Positions 1 to 9,851 of a stretch of 64,000 bases of DNA are shown piece by piece. Location of the stretch: assembly GCF_000622145.1 (NCBI RefSeq), contig NZ_JHWH01000007.1, positions 1 to 64,000 of the forward strand, given 5' to 3'. The notes under the pieces were generated by a model that made no database searches, was not told where the DNA came from, and was given only the letters and a program-made list of their open reading frames with translations. This DNA comes from Paracoccus yeei ATCC BAA-599 (GTDB lineage: Bacteria > Pseudomonadota > Alphaproteobacteria > Rhodobacterales > Rhodobacteraceae). Positions within the stretch are counted from its first letter, which is position 1. Each line of letters opens with the position of its first letter. Made by a program: the position numbers and the translations under genes.

Positions 1-296
1 GGGCGCTGCTGTCCTCGATCCCCTCGGCCGGGGCGTTGCTTGCAGACCGGGGCCATGACGCCGACTGGTTCCGCAACGCGCTGATCGAGAGGGGCATTTC
101 GCCGTGCATCCCCTCCCGCACCGGCCGCAAGGCCCCGATCCCGCACGACGCCAGCATCTATCGCCTGCGTCACCGGATCGAGAACATGTTCGCACACCTC
201 AAGGATTGGCGGCGGATCGCAATCCGATACGACCGCTGCCCGATCCTGTTCCTCTCAGCCTGCGCTCTCGCCGCAACCGTCATCTATGGGTTGTGA
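1..296 (+). CDS. IS5-family transposase, C-terminal fragment (cut by window edge)
   Basis: The frame is open from base 3, so the gene begins outside the window; about 98 C-terminal residues are visible. The text DRGHDADWFR followed by IPSRTGRKAPIP and then RLRHRIENMFAHLKDWRR is typical of the end of IS5/IS427-group DDE transposases. The Glu in RIENMFAHLKD would be the third catalytic acidic residue. The fragment ends in a normal TGA and there is no sign of internal decay, so the element may be intact beyond the edge. No other transposase is seen in the window. Confidence 0.8.
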   Translation, partial: ALLSSIPSAGALLADRGHDADWFRNALIERGISPCIPSRTGRKAPIPHDASIYRLRHRIENMFAHLKDWRRIAIRYDRCPILFLSACALAATVIYGL

Positions 297-310
297 GTCC
301 TGACTCTAGG
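295..310. repeat. Probable right end of the IS5-like element
   Basis: Directly at and after the transposase stop codon is the sequence GAGTCCTGACTCTAGG. IS427-like elements often end with a terminal inverted repeat of this kind just after the transposase. The left end is outside the window, so the repeat and the target duplication cannot be confirmed. It contains two GANTC sites (295-299 and 302-306). Confidence 0.35.
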
Positions 311-624
311 CGGCTGATGCGATGTGAGGGCTGATGAAATCCCAATGTAGAGATATTCAATGCCGCCCGCACCAGTCCCGAGGACACCCAGCCCAGGGCA
401 CCGACAGCCGCGGACGGCCCCACCACAGGCCATCCGCGGCGTCAGGCGAAACATTGTCACCCTTACCACCACGACCGGATGCTCCAGGCCCCCTGCCGCT
501 TCCCACATTATTAGCATTGCGAACGATCTTCTGCAAATGCGAAGCGCAGCGGGCTTGATGCAAGTGACAATGCCCGACGCCTCGGCTAGGGTCGCGGCGA
601 AATTCGACAAGCAGGAGAACACCG
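297..624. other. Gene-free stretch downstream of the IS element
   Basis: This stretch holds the presumed IS end and then about 310 bases without a convincing gene. Open frames here have no matching ribosome binding site and overlap the next gene out of frame. A clear Shine-Dalgarno sequence (AGGAG, 613-617) precedes the DUF4170 gene at its right end. No terminator or RNA gene was recognised. Confidence 0.5.
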
Positions 625-870
625 ATGGCGCAGCGCCTTCACCTCGTCTTTGGCGGCGAACTCACCGATCCCACCCGGACCGAGTTTCGCGACACCGGAA
701 ACATCCATATCGTGGGGATCTTCCCCGATTACGCCAGCGCCTTCTCGGCCTGGAAGGCCGAGGCGCAGCGCAGCGTGGACAGCGCCCACACCCGCTATTT
801 CATCGCCCATCTGCACCGGCTGCGCGACGAGGAACGCGAGGTCAGCCCGACCGAGGAACTGGGCGCCTGA
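625..870 (+). CDS. DUF4170 family small protein
   Basis: An 81-residue soluble protein of unknown function with no signal peptide or membrane segment. The opening AQRLHLVFGGEL, the central FPDYASAFSAWKAEAQ and the ending YFIAHLHRLRDEE are typical of the short DUF4170 proteins that alphaproteobacteria carry next to the Kdo transferase gene. An AGGAG sequence lies 7 bases before the ATG. It is followed after 23 bases by the waaA-like gene, so it probably belongs to the same lipid A transcription unit. Confidence 0.8.
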   Translation: MAQRLHLVFGGELTDPTRTEFRDTGNIHIVGIFPDYASAFSAWKAEAQRSVDSAHTRYFIAHLHRLRDEEREVSPTEELGA

Positions 871-893
871 TCCCGCCCGGCTGAGGCACCGGG

Positions 894-2126
894 ATGGCCA
901 GCGCCATGCAGGCGACCGCATCGCTCGCGCTTTGGCTGCACCTGCGGCGCCGGGCGGCCCTGGCGCATGAGCCTGCCGAGGCCGTCCAGCCCCCGCCGGG
1001 CGAGGCGCCGCTGCTGCTGGTCCACCTGTCCGACACGGCCGAGGACCCGCCCCCGCTTGCGGGTCTTCTGCGCACGCTGCTGGCCCGGCGGCCCGGCCTG
1101 CGCCTGGCCTTTTCCGGCGGCCCGCTGCCGGCCGCCGTGGGCGCGACCCTGCGCGCCGTGCACGTCGGCCTGCCCCAAGACCCCCAGTCGGCCGAGCAGA
1201 CGATTCAGGCGCTGGAGCCGCGCGCGCTGCTGCTGCTGGGCGACAGCCTGCCGTCGGCGCTGATCGCGGCGGCCGCGGCCCGGGGCCTGCCCGTGATCCT
1301 GGCCGAGGCGCGTCTGGCCGATCAGGCCGGCCGCGGCCGCTGGCGCCGCATCCTGGACAGGGGTTTGATGGGCCGCGTCCAGCACGTCCTGGCCCCCGAC
1401 CAGACGGCAGCGACGACCGCCCGGCAGCTGGGCGCCGATCCTGCGCGGATCGAGGTGACGGGTCCCGTGACCGAAACCCTGCCGCCCCTGCCCGCGAACG
1501 AGGCCGAGCGCGCCGCCCTGGCCCAGATCCTGCGCGGCCGCCACGTCTGGCTTGCCGCCTGCCCCACCTTGCCCGAGGCCAAGGCCGCGCTTGCCGCGCA
1601 TCAGGCGGCGCTGCACCACAACCACCGCTCGCTGCTGGTGCTGGCGGGCCTTCCGCCCGAGACCGTCCCCGAGATCCAGGCCGAGGTCGAGGCGCTCGGC
1701 CTGGCCGCCGTCCTGCGGTCCGAGGACGACGACCCCGAGGCCGACGACCAGGTGCTGATCGCCGAGGACAGCTATGAAATGGGGCTGTGGTATCGGCTGG
1801 CCCCGGTCTGCTTCATGGGCGGCACCCTGTTCGAGGGACCGTCCCTGCCCCCGCGCCACCCGTTCGAGCCCGCCGCACTGGGGTCCGCCATCATCCACGG
1901 GCCGCTGCCGGGCCCCCATGCGGCGGAATGGATCCAGCTCGACGGCGCCTCGGCCGCGCGGCTGGTCGCGGATGCCGAGGCGCTGACCCGCGCCGTCTCG
2001 GACCTGACTGCGCCGGACCAGGCGGCGGCGCTGGCGGGCAGCGCCTGGGCGGTCAGCACCGGCGGCGCGGCGGTGCTGCGCCGCATCGCCGACACGGTGA
2101 TCGCCGCGATGGAGCGCGACGCATGA
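894..2126 (+). CDS. waaA: 3-deoxy-D-manno-octulosonic acid (Kdo) transferase, divergent
   Basis: A 410-residue GT-B-like protein. WaaA transfers Kdo from CMP-Kdo to the lipid A precursor at the inner membrane. Recognisable parts are the central [12 protein letters not shown] region (compare PVLLVNARLS in classical WaaA), the [13 protein letters not shown] segment, and the C-terminal [24 protein letters not shown] block. The N-terminal half is divergent: where the family has HxxSVGE this protein reads HLSDTAED, and no ESExWPN motif is visible. It could therefore be a paralogue with altered activity. An in-frame ATG at 906 is an alternative start. The stop overlaps the lpxK start (ATGA), which indicates translational coupling. 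Confidence 0.75.
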   Translation: MASAMQATASLALWLHLRRRAALAHEPAEAVQPPPGEAPLLLVHLSDTAEDPPPLAGLLRTLLARRPGLRLAFSGGPLPAAVGATLRAVHVGLPQDPQSAEQTIQALEPRALLLLGDSLPSALIAAAAARGLPVILAEARLADQAGRGRWRRILDRGLMGRVQHVLAPDQTAATTARQLGADPARIEVTGPVTETLPPLPANEAERAALAQILRGRHVWLAACPTLPEAKAALAAHQAALHHNHRSLLVLAGLPPETVPEIQAEVEALGLAAVLRSEDDDPEADDQVLIAEDSYEMGLWYRLAPVCFMGGTLFEGPSLPPRHPFEPAALGSAIIHGPLPGPHAAEWIQLDGASAARLVADAEALTRAVSDLTAPDQAAALAGSAWAVSTGGAAVLRRIADTVIAAMERDA

Positions 2127-3112
2127 GCCGGCGCGCCCCCGATTTCTGGTTCCGCCCGGCGGGCCTGCAGGCCCGGTTGCTGGCGCCCCTTGGCGCAGCC
2201 TATGCGGCGGCGACGGCCCGGCGGCTGGCGCGCGGGACCCGGAGCCGCGTCGGCGTGCCGGTGATCTGCGTGGGCAACATCAATGCCGGCGGCACCGGCA
2301 AGACCCCCACCGTCATCATGCTGGCGCAGCGCCTGCTGGCGCGGGGGATTGAGGTCCATGTCGTCTCGCGCGGCTATGGCGGCACCGAAAAGGGCCCGCT
2401 GCGGGTCGATGAGGCGCGCCACAACGCCGCCCAGGTCGGCGACGAGCCGCTGCTGATGGCGGCCTTTGCCCCGGTCTGGGTCTCGGACGACCGGGCCAGC
2501 GGCGCGCGGGCGGCTGTCGAGGCCGGGGCGCGGGCGATCCTGCTGGACGACGGCTTCCAGGACCCGGCGCTGTCCCACGACCTGTCGCTGGTGGTGGTCG
2601 ATGCGGCGCGCGGCTTCGGGAACGGCCTGTGCCTGCCCGCCGGTCCCCTGCGCGAACCCGTGGACCGCGGCCTTGCCCGCGCCGACCTGCTGCTGTCGAT
2701 CGGCGGACCCGAGGCGCAAGCCCGCTTTGCCGCCGATTGGGGATCGCGCCTGGCCCTGCCGCATCTGCGCGGCCAACTGGTGCCCTTGCGCACCGGGATG
2801 GACTGGCAGGGGCTGCGCGTGCTGGCCTTTGCCGGGATCGGCCACCCCGAGAAGTTCTTCGCCACCCTGCGCGCGCTCGGGGCCGAGATCGCGCGGGCCG
2901 AGCCGCTCGAGGATCACCAGCCCTTCACCCAGGCCCTGCTGACCCGGCTTCAGACCGAATCGCGCCTGCTGGGCGCGCAGCTTGTCACCACGGAAAAGGA
3001 CGCGGCCCGCCTGCCCCGCAGCTTTCGCCCCCAGGTCCTGGCCCTGCCCGTGCGGCTGGAGCTTGAGGACGCGGGGCCCCTGGACGACCGGCTGGCCGCC
3101 CTGGGGCTGTAG
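2123..3112 (+). CDS. lpxK: Tetraacyldisaccharide 4'-kinase
   Basis: A 329-residue enzyme that phosphorylates the 4'-position of the lipid A disaccharide precursor at the inner membrane. The P-loop is clear ([12 protein letters not shown], about residues 51-62). It is followed by VVSRGYGG, then [20 protein letters not shown] and a [12 protein letters not shown] segment, all in the usual LpxK order. The ATG at 2123 overlaps the waaA stop by 4 bases. Length is normal for the family. It faces the minus-strand dsbA gene across a terminator. Confidence 0.93.
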   Translation: MSRRAPDFWFRPAGLQARLLAPLGAAYAAATARRLARGTRSRVGVPVICVGNINAGGTGKTPTVIMLAQRLLARGIEVHVVSRGYGGTEKGPLRVDEARHNAAQVGDEPLLMAAFAPVWVSDDRASGARAAVEAGARAILLDDGFQDPALSHDLSLVVVDAARGFGNGLCLPAGPLREPVDRGLARADLLLSIGGPEAQARFAADWGSRLALPHLRGQLVPLRTGMDWQGLRVLAFAGIGHPEKFFATLRALGAEIARAEPLEDHQPFTQALLTRLQTESRLLGAQLVTTEKDAARLPRSFRPQVLALPVRLELEDAGPLDDRLAALGL

Positions 3113-3123
3113 GGGCATGAAAA

Positions 3124-3145
3124 AACCCCGGCGCGAGCCGGGGTT
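3124..3145 (-). terminator. Rho-independent terminator of dsbA
   Basis: A perfect 8-bp stem (3124-3131 pairing with 3138-3145) has a 6-base loop. Read on the minus strand it is followed by a run of T residues (A-run at 3119-3123 on the plus strand). It lies just downstream of the dsbA stop, in the convergent gap with lpxK, and may also stop lpxK transcription. Confidence 0.85.
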
Positions 3146-3153
3146 CCTGCGTC

Positions 3154-3822
3154 TCAGCCCTGCTTGCCGGCTTCGGCCAGCTTGGCGTCGATGATCTTCT
3201 TCATGTCCTCCCACGGCTGGTTCTGGACCTTTTCGCCACCGATGACGAAGCTGGGCGTGCCGTCGATCTTGTCCTCGGTCGCGTGCTTCTGGAAGGTGGC
3301 GACCAGGTCGGCGACCTTCTGCTTGTCGGCCCAGCAGGCGTCCATCTGGTCGGGCGTCATGCCGGCCTTGGCGCCGATCTTGCGCAGGTTCGCGGCGATC
3401 TCGTCGCCGGTCTTGGCGTCCAGCCAGGTCTTTTGTTCGTCGAACAGCATGCCGGCGACGGGATAGTATTTCTCGTCCCCGCCGCAGCGTGCCAGGATCC
3501 CGGCCCACAGGCCCACCGCGTCGAAATAGACGTCGCGCTGAATGAAGCGGATCTTGCCGGTGTCGATGTATTCCGCCTTCAGCTTGGGCAGGTTCTCGTC
3601 ATGGAAGGCGGCGCAGTGCGGGCAGGTGAAGCTTGCATATTCCACGATGGTCAGCGGCGCGTTCGCCTCGCCCAGGGCGATGTCGGGCAGGACGCGGCCC
3701 TCGGGCATCTGCTCGGCGGCCTGGGCGTTCTCGGCGGGCTTGGCGTCCTGCGCCACGGCCGGCACGGCGGCAACGGTCATCGCGGCAACCAGGGCTGCGA
3801 TCACGGGGCGAAAAAGGGTCAT
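3154..3822 (-). CDS. DsbA-family periplasmic thiol:disulfide oxidoreductase
   Basis: A 222-residue thioredoxin-fold protein with a Sec signal peptide (hydrophobic 7-20, likely cut after AVA). The catalytic motif CPHC lies in EYASFTCPHCAAFH, and the cis-Pro region is GTPSFVIGG. It is expected to oxidise or isomerise disulfides in exported proteins. The ATG at 3822 overlaps the dciA stop by 4 bases, so the two are cotranscribed; this pairing next to mutY is common in alphaproteobacteria. Exact substrate preference cannot be read from sequence. Confidence 0.9.
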   Translation of the reverse strand: MTLFRPVIAALVAAMTVAAVPAVAQDAKPAENAQAAEQMPEGRVLPDIALGEANAPLTIVEYASFTCPHCAAFHDENLPKLKAEYIDTGKIRFIQRDVYFDAVGLWAGILARCGGDEKYYPVAGMLFDEQKTWLDAKTGDEIAANLRKIGAKAGMTPDQMDACWADKQKVADLVATFQKHATEDKIDGTPSFVIGGEKVQNQPWEDMKKIIDAKLAEAGKQG

Positions 3823-4376
3823 GGATTGGCCTTTCGGTCGTTGGCGTCCCGGCGGGACAGGATGTTCAGGGCCATCTGCCGCATGGCGGCGGAAAGCCGG
3901 GGGTCGTCGAAGGCGCGGGCGACCGCCTCGGCCTTTTCCGTCTTGGCGGGATCGGCGGGCACGGCCCGGCGGGGCGCGGGGGCAAAGCCCGCCTGAGCCT
4001 CGGCAAAGCCGTTCGCGTCGGCAAATCCGGTCGGCGCCGTCTGGGTCAGGGTGATGCGGGCCACCGCGTTGAAGCCATAGCAGGCATTCACCCGCGCCCG
4101 GATCTGGTCCAGCTGCATGGTGATCATGGGCGCCCGCGCGCCCGCGACCAGCAGCACCAGCGTCGCGCCGAAGCCCTTGCCATGGGTGATCTTGACCGGG
4201 CGGGTATGGGCGGCAAGCTCCGGGCCCACCACCTCGGGCCAATGGGTCAGCAGGCGGGCGACGGCGAATCCCCGGCCCTCGCCGACCGAGCGGATGCGGT
4301 TCGCGACAAGGCTTGCCGCAGCCTCGAACCCGCGCATCCGGCGGCGCGGGGGGGAATCGGCTTTCTTTGGGGCCAT
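3819..4376 (-). CDS. DciA/DUF721 family protein (replicative helicase loader-like)
   Basis: A 185-residue protein with a DUF721 domain in its N-terminal half: LVANRIRSVGEGRGFAVARL, then LLTHWPEVVGPELAAHTRPV. DciA proteins help load the replicative helicase DnaB in bacteria without DnaC. The C-terminal tail is variable and charged. It is divergent from mutY with a 76-base gap that must contain both promoters, and its stop overlaps the dsbA start. Confidence 0.8.
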   Translation of the reverse strand: MAPKKADSPPRRRMRGFEAAASLVANRIRSVGEGRGFAVARLLTHWPEVVGPELAAHTRPVKITHGKGFGATLVLLVAGARAPMITMQLDQIRARVNACYGFNAVARITLTQTAPTGFADANGFAEAQAGFAPAPRRAVPADPAKTEKAEAVARAFDDPRLSAAMRQMALNILSRRDANDRKANP

Positions 4377-4452
4377 GCCGTGACCATATGGTTAGACTGG
4401 CGCGCAGAATGGACCCTGCCGCGCCCGGACGCCAGAGCGGAGAGACTGAAAA

Positions 4453-5541
4453 TTGCGTGACCTTCCGGTGATATCGGCCGAGCTTCTGGCCTGGTACGAC
4501 CGCCATGCCCGCGTGCTGCCCTGGCGGATGCCGCCGGGCGCCGGCGGGGCCGATCCCTATCGCGTCTGGCTGTCCGAGGTGATGCTGCAGCAGACCACCG
4601 TGGCGGCGGTGAAGTCCTATTTCGAACGCTTCACCAGCCTGTGGCCGACCGTGGAGGACCTGGCGGCGGCCGAGGACGCCCGGGTCATGGCCGAATGGGC
4701 GGGGCTTGGCTATTACGCCCGCGCCCGGAACCTGCTGGCCTGCGCCCGCGCGGTGGCCGCCCGAGGCGGCTTTCCGGATACCGGGGCCGGGCTGGCCGCG
4801 CTGCCGGGGATCGGGGCCTATACCTCGGCGGCGATCGCGGCCATCGCCTTCGACCGGCCCGAGACGGTCGTGGACGGCAATGTCGAGCGGGTCGTGGCGC
4901 GCCTGTTCGCGGTGGAAACGCCCCTGCCCGGCGCCAAGCCCCGGCTGGTCGCGCTGGCCGAAACGCTGACGCCCCAGGCCCGGCCGGGCGATTTCGCGCA
5001 GGCGATGATGGACCTGGGCGCGACGATCTGCACCCCCCGCAGCCCGGCCTGCGGCATCTGCCCGCTGGTCCTGCATTGCGACGCGCGACGCCTGGGCATC
5101 GCGGCCGACCTGCCGCGCAAGGCTCCGAAAAAGCCCAAGCCTTTGCGCCAGGGCACGGTCTGGATCGGCCTGACCGCCGACGCCGTCCTGGTCGAGACGC
5201 GCCCCGACCGGGGCCTGCTGGGGGGCACGCTGGCCTTTCCCTCGACCGGCTGGGACGGATCGGACCTGCCCCCGCCCGCCCCCGCCGACTGGCAGGAGGT
5301 CGGGCTGGTGCGCCATGTCTTTACCCATTTCGCGCTTGACCTGACCGTGATGCGCGCCCGGTTGACCGCGCCGCCGGAACGGGGCACCCTGTCGCCGCTT
5401 GGCGCTTTCGACCCCGGCGCGCTGCCGGGTCTGATGCGCAAGGCCTGGTCGCTGGCCCGTCCCGGTGCCAATGGTCCCATGCAAGCCCGCCCTGCGACGA
5501 CGCGTCCCGCTGGCCAGCCGTCCCCCAACCCTTATGAATGA
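4453..5541 (+). CDS. mutY: A/G-specific adenine glycosylase MutY
   Basis: A 362-residue base-excision repair enzyme that removes adenine mispaired with 8-oxoguanine. Visible are LPWR near the N-terminus, SEVMLQQTTVAAVKSYFERF, the helix-hairpin-helix LPGIGAYTSAAIAAIAF followed by VDGNVERV (catalytic Asp), and the [4Fe-4S] ligands in CTPRSPACGICPLVLHC. A C-terminal NUDIX-like 8-oxoG recognition domain follows. The start is TTG at 4453, with GGAG about 10 bases upstream; GTG at 4468 is an alternative. An in-frame TGA lies just before the TTG. The end overlaps alkB. Confidence 0.93.
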   Translation: MRDLPVISAELLAWYDRHARVLPWRMPPGAGGADPYRVWLSEVMLQQTTVAAVKSYFERFTSLWPTVEDLAAAEDARVMAEWAGLGYYARARNLLACARAVAARGGFPDTGAGLAALPGIGAYTSAAIAAIAFDRPETVVDGNVERVVARLFAVETPLPGAKPRLVALAETLTPQARPGDFAQAMMDLGATICTPRSPACGICPLVLHCDARRLGIAADLPRKAPKKPKPLRQGTVWIGLTADAVLVETRPDRGLLGGTLAFPSTGWDGSDLPPPAPADWQEVGLVRHVFTHFALDLTVMRARLTAPPERGTLSPLGAFDPGALPGLMRKAWSLARPGANGPMQARPATTRPAGQPSPNPYE

Positions 5542-6682
5542 GCCCATGCAGACTGCCTTTCGCGCCCGCCTGATCGATGCGCTTCCCTTCTGGCTTTCCC
5601 TCGGGATGGTGCCGCTTGCCCTGATCGCCATGCGCTGGGGGGGCTGGTGCTTCCTGCTGATGCCGCTTTACGCCTGGTATCTGATGACGGTGCTGGACAG
5701 CGTCCTGGGCCTGAACGACGAAAATCCCGATACCGAGACGCCGGAATCGCAGCTGTTCTGGTATCGCGCGATCACCATCATCTGGTTCCCGGTCCAGGCC
5801 GCGCTGATCTTTGGCGGCATCTGGTGGGCGACGCGGGGGGGCCTGTCCGGCTGGGAAAGCCTTGGCCTGTTCTTTGGCATCGGCGTCGCCTCGGGGACCA
5901 TCGGCATCGTCTATGCGCACGAACTGCTGCACCAGAAGAACCCGCTAGAGCGCTGGCTGGGCGACCTGCTGCTGGCCTCGACGCTTTATTCGCATTTCAG
6001 GACCGAGCACCTTCTGGTGCATCATTCCTGGGTCGCGACGCCGCGCGACGCGGTTTCGGCCCGCTACAACGAGGGGTTCTTTCGCTTTTTCCTGCGCGTG
6101 CTGCGGGAATGCCCGCAAAGCGCCTGGAAGGCCGAGACGCGGCGGCTGGCCCGGGCGGGCCGCTCGTCCCTCGACCGCAGGAACCCGTTCTGGCGCTACG
6201 GCGCGCTGCAACTGGGGATGCTGGCGCTGGCCGCGCTGATCGGCGGCTGGTGGGGCGTGGGGCTGTTCGTCTGGCAGGCCTTTGTCGCGATCTGGCAGCT
6301 TGAACTGACGAACTATGTCGAACACTACGGGCTGAGCCGCAAGCACCTGGGCGATGGCCGATACGAACACGTCATGCCGCGCCACAGCTGGAACAGCTCG
6401 CACACCGCGACGAACTGGCTGCTGATCAACCTGCAGCGCCATTCGGACCATCATTACAAGCCCGATCGGCGCTTTCCCCTGCTGCAGACCTATTCCCAGG
6501 ACGAGGCTCCGCAGCTGCCGATGGGCTATCCCGCGATGACCTTCCTGGCCATGGTCCCGCCCCTGTGGCGGCGGCGGATGAACCCGCGCGTGCGCGCCTG
6601 GCGCCGGCAGTTCTATCCCGAGGTCGAGGATTGGCAGCCCTATAACCGGGGCGCCTTGCCGATGCCCCGCAACGCGCTATGA
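5534..6682 (+). CDS. alkB: Membrane-bound alkane 1-monooxygenase (AlkB-type di-iron hydroxylase)
   Basis: A 382-residue integral membrane hydroxylase that inserts oxygen at the terminal carbon of n-alkanes, using electrons from rubredoxin. The histidine boxes are in place: HELLHQ (about residue 129), EHLLVHH (about 158) and LQRHSDHH (about 300), plus the family signature NYVEHYGL. Several hydrophobic segments lie in the N-terminal third and around 215-250. The ATG at 5534 overlaps the mutY stop by 8 bases; ATG at 5546 is possible. No rubredoxin or rubredoxin reductase gene is nearby. This is not the DNA-repair dioxygenase of the same name. Confidence 0.93.
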   Translation: MNEPMQTAFRARLIDALPFWLSLGMVPLALIAMRWGGWCFLLMPLYAWYLMTVLDSVLGLNDENPDTETPESQLFWYRAITIIWFPVQAALIFGGIWWATRGGLSGWESLGLFFGIGVASGTIGIVYAHELLHQKNPLERWLGDLLLASTLYSHFRTEHLLVHHSWVATPRDAVSARYNEGFFRFFLRVLRECPQSAWKAETRRLARAGRSSLDRRNPFWRYGALQLGMLALAALIGGWWGVGLFVWQAFVAIWQLELTNYVEHYGLSRKHLGDGRYEHVMPRHSWNSSHTATNWLLINLQRHSDHHYKPDRRFPLLQTYSQDEAPQLPMGYPAMTFLAMVPPLWRRRMNPRVRAWRRQFYPEVEDWQPYNRGALPMPRNAL

Positions 6683-7459
6683 CCCCAGCGCCGCCACGAT
6701 CAGGTCGACCTGGCGCGCGCCATAGGCGGGATTGGCGTGGCCGTATTCCGTCGATTCGTGCGGGACGTCGCGGCGCGGCTGCATCCGCATGGACCCCCGC
6801 ATCCATTCCGGCGCGGTGAAGACCTCGTCCAGGATCGTGTCGGCGGGCTGCGGCACATGGCGCGCATCCTGTCCCAGCGCCCGGCGCAGCAGGCGCAGAT
6901 AGCGGGCGTGATAGGACGCCCCGTCGCCCCGCGCCGCCATCTCGACATGGGGGGCGAAGGTCTGCGGATCGTCGCGGCAATCGGCCGAGGGCAGAACCGT
7001 GTCCATGAAGAACACAGGCCCCTGCCCCAGCCCCGCCAGCGCCCGGATCAGCCGCAGCGCCGGCGACCGCTCGATTCGTTGGGCGACCAGCGCATCGGCA
7101 AAGCCGGTCGAGATCAGCGTGCAGTCCTCGCCCCGCGCGACTGAGGGGAAATCGCCGCTGCGATGCGTCTCCTGCAGGGCGGGCAGCGAGGAAAAGGACA
7201 GGCAGCCCAGCACCACGAAGGCGTCGTAGGCCGCCACCGGCAGGTCGGGCACGCCATTGTAATAGACCATCTTCTTGCGCACGTCGTCATTCGCCGGATG
7301 AAAGACGCGGTCGCGCAGGTCGAGTTCGGCGATGGTGTGGCCCGGCATGGCAAAGACGTCGGGCGCAAAGCCCGGCCAGCGGCCGGGGTTGTCGCGCAAC
7401 GCGATGCGGGGGGCAGCCGTGTGCGAATTGCCCAGGACCAGCACGTTCCGGGGGCTCAT
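6677..7459 (-). CDS. SGNH-like hypothetical protein
   Basis: A 260-residue protein opening with NVLVLGNSHTAAPRIAL. A short beta-strand followed by G-N-S-H is the block I form seen in SGNH-type esterase-like proteins. No signal peptide is visible. The C-terminal STEYGHANPAYGARQVDL supplies a conserved-looking His, as in block V. It is coupled to the upstream GSCFA gene (4-base overlap) and ends by a 6-base overlap with convergent alkB. The substrate is unknown; a role in polysaccharide acyl-group chemistry would be a guess from the fold. Confidence 0.6.
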   Translation of the reverse strand: MSPRNVLVLGNSHTAAPRIALRDNPGRWPGFAPDVFAMPGHTIAELDLRDRVFHPANDDVRKKMVYYNGVPDLPVAAYDAFVVLGCLSFSSLPALQETHRSGDFPSVARGEDCTLISTGFADALVAQRIERSPALRLIRALAGLGQGPVFFMDTVLPSADCRDDPQTFAPHVEMAARGDGASYHARYLRLLRRALGQDARHVPQPADTILDEVFTAPEWMRGSMRMQPRRDVPHESTEYGHANPAYGARQVDLIVAALGS

Positions 7460-8505
7460 TTGCGCATGGCCTCCAGCAGGATCTCCTCGCAGATGACGTC
7501 CTCGGCGGCGTCGGCTGCATCGGGGGATGCCACGGCACGGGCCGTCGGCTGCGGGGCAAGGCCGTGGGCGGCCAGAAAGGCCCCCATCACGGCCTGCACG
7601 CCCGCTGCCGTCACCTCGCGCAGGTTCGGCTGAAAGAATGCGCCCCGCGCGGCCGGGTTGGTGACGATCTCGTAGGACGGGAAGTAGTCCACATCCGGAT
7701 GCGCGGTGGCGAATTCGTCGGCTGCGGCGCGCAGCACCGCCTTGGAGCGCGCGGTCGCGGCCAGCACATGCCCGCCCGAGGCCGTGGCCGTCAGCGGCAC
7801 CGGCGAGACGGTCAGGATCATCCGCATCCCCGGGCTGAACCCCTGCAACAGCGCGCGTGCCCGCTCCAGGTCGGCCAGCACGTCCTGAAAGCCCAGGTTC
7901 AGGAACATGTGGCGGTCGGCGTCGAAGCGACCGGCGACCACGCCCGGGCAGGTCGGCCAGACACGCCCGTCCAGCCGATCGGCCCAACATTCCGTCAGCC
8001 CGAGCGTAAAGACGAAATGCGTGCATCGCGCAAACAGCGCCGCCACCGCCCGCAGATGCGCGCGCCGCAACGCGAGGACTTCGGCGGCCTGCGCCAGTCC
8101 GCCGGGTTCCACCGTGGGACGCAGCGCGTCGTAGAACCGCCCGTCCCGCTGCCAGACCTGCGCCGGATCGACGCGGACCGTGCGCGCATCCTCGATCAAC
8201 TGGACCAGCTGGCGAGTCGTGTAGATGTTGCCGTAGCGCGCCGAATAGACGCCATAGCCGTAGGCCCGCGCCAGGTCGCGCCCGGCCAGCCGCGGCGGCG
8301 GCTCGACATCCAGAACGTTCAGCCCGGCGCCCGCCAGAGCCCGCCCGACATGCTGGGCAAAACAGCTGCCCGCCGTGGCGATGGCGGCGTCGCGGTCCAG
8401 CGCGAACTTGGGGCGGTGGATGTCGTGGGGGGCCGTCGGGTCGGCCTCGGCCACGCCGCTGCGCCAGAAGGCCCTGTCGGAAAGATCGGAATAGGGATGC
8501 GACAT
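7456..8505 (-). CDS. GSCFA domain-containing protein
   Basis: A 349-residue protein with the GSCFA family signature AGSCFAQHVGRAL near residue 45, followed by AYGYGVYSARYGNIYT and FTLGLTECW. GSCFA proteins are SGNH-like and of unsettled function, often found near polysaccharide or O-acylation genes. The ATG at 8505 (SHPYSDLSDRAFWRSG) is preferred to an upstream in-frame start at 8565, because the intervening DNA contains the ccrM terminator. It is coupled to the following SGNH-like gene. Confidence 0.8.
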   Translation of the reverse strand: MSHPYSDLSDRAFWRSGVAEADPTAPHDIHRPKFALDRDAAIATAGSCFAQHVGRALAGAGLNVLDVEPPPRLAGRDLARAYGYGVYSARYGNIYTTRQLVQLIEDARTVRVDPAQVWQRDGRFYDALRPTVEPGGLAQAAEVLALRRAHLRAVAALFARCTHFVFTLGLTECWADRLDGRVWPTCPGVVAGRFDADRHMFLNLGFQDVLADLERARALLQGFSPGMRMILTVSPVPLTATASGGHVLAATARSKAVLRAAADEFATAHPDVDYFPSYEIVTNPAARGAFFQPNLREVTAAGVQAVMGAFLAAHGLAPQPTARAVASPDAADAAEDVICEEILLEAMRK

Positions 8506-8536
8506 GGCGCGACCTTCCCACATTCGCCCGGCAACG

Positions 8537-8573
8537 AAAAGGCCCCGCCGTGCGGGCGGCCGCAAGGCGGGGC
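8537..8573 (-). terminator. Rho-independent terminator of ccrM
   Basis: A GC-rich nested hairpin: outer arms 8542-8549 and 8566-8573, inner arms 8551-8555 and 8560-8564. On the minus strand it is followed by TTTT (8540-8537). It lies between the ccrM stop and the GSCFA gene start. Confidence 0.75.
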
Positions 8574-8632
8574 AAGGCGGTCCCGCCAGCGGCCGAATGG
8601 CGCGGATCGACGGGACCAGGCGAATGCGGGGA

Positions 8633-9849
<1,217 letters not shown>

Positions 9850-9851
<2 letters not shown>

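Noticed and set aside
360-884. Plus-strand 174-codon frame over the DUF4170 gene
   Set aside because: Out of frame with the supported gene, Pro/Arg-rich, no ribosome binding site.
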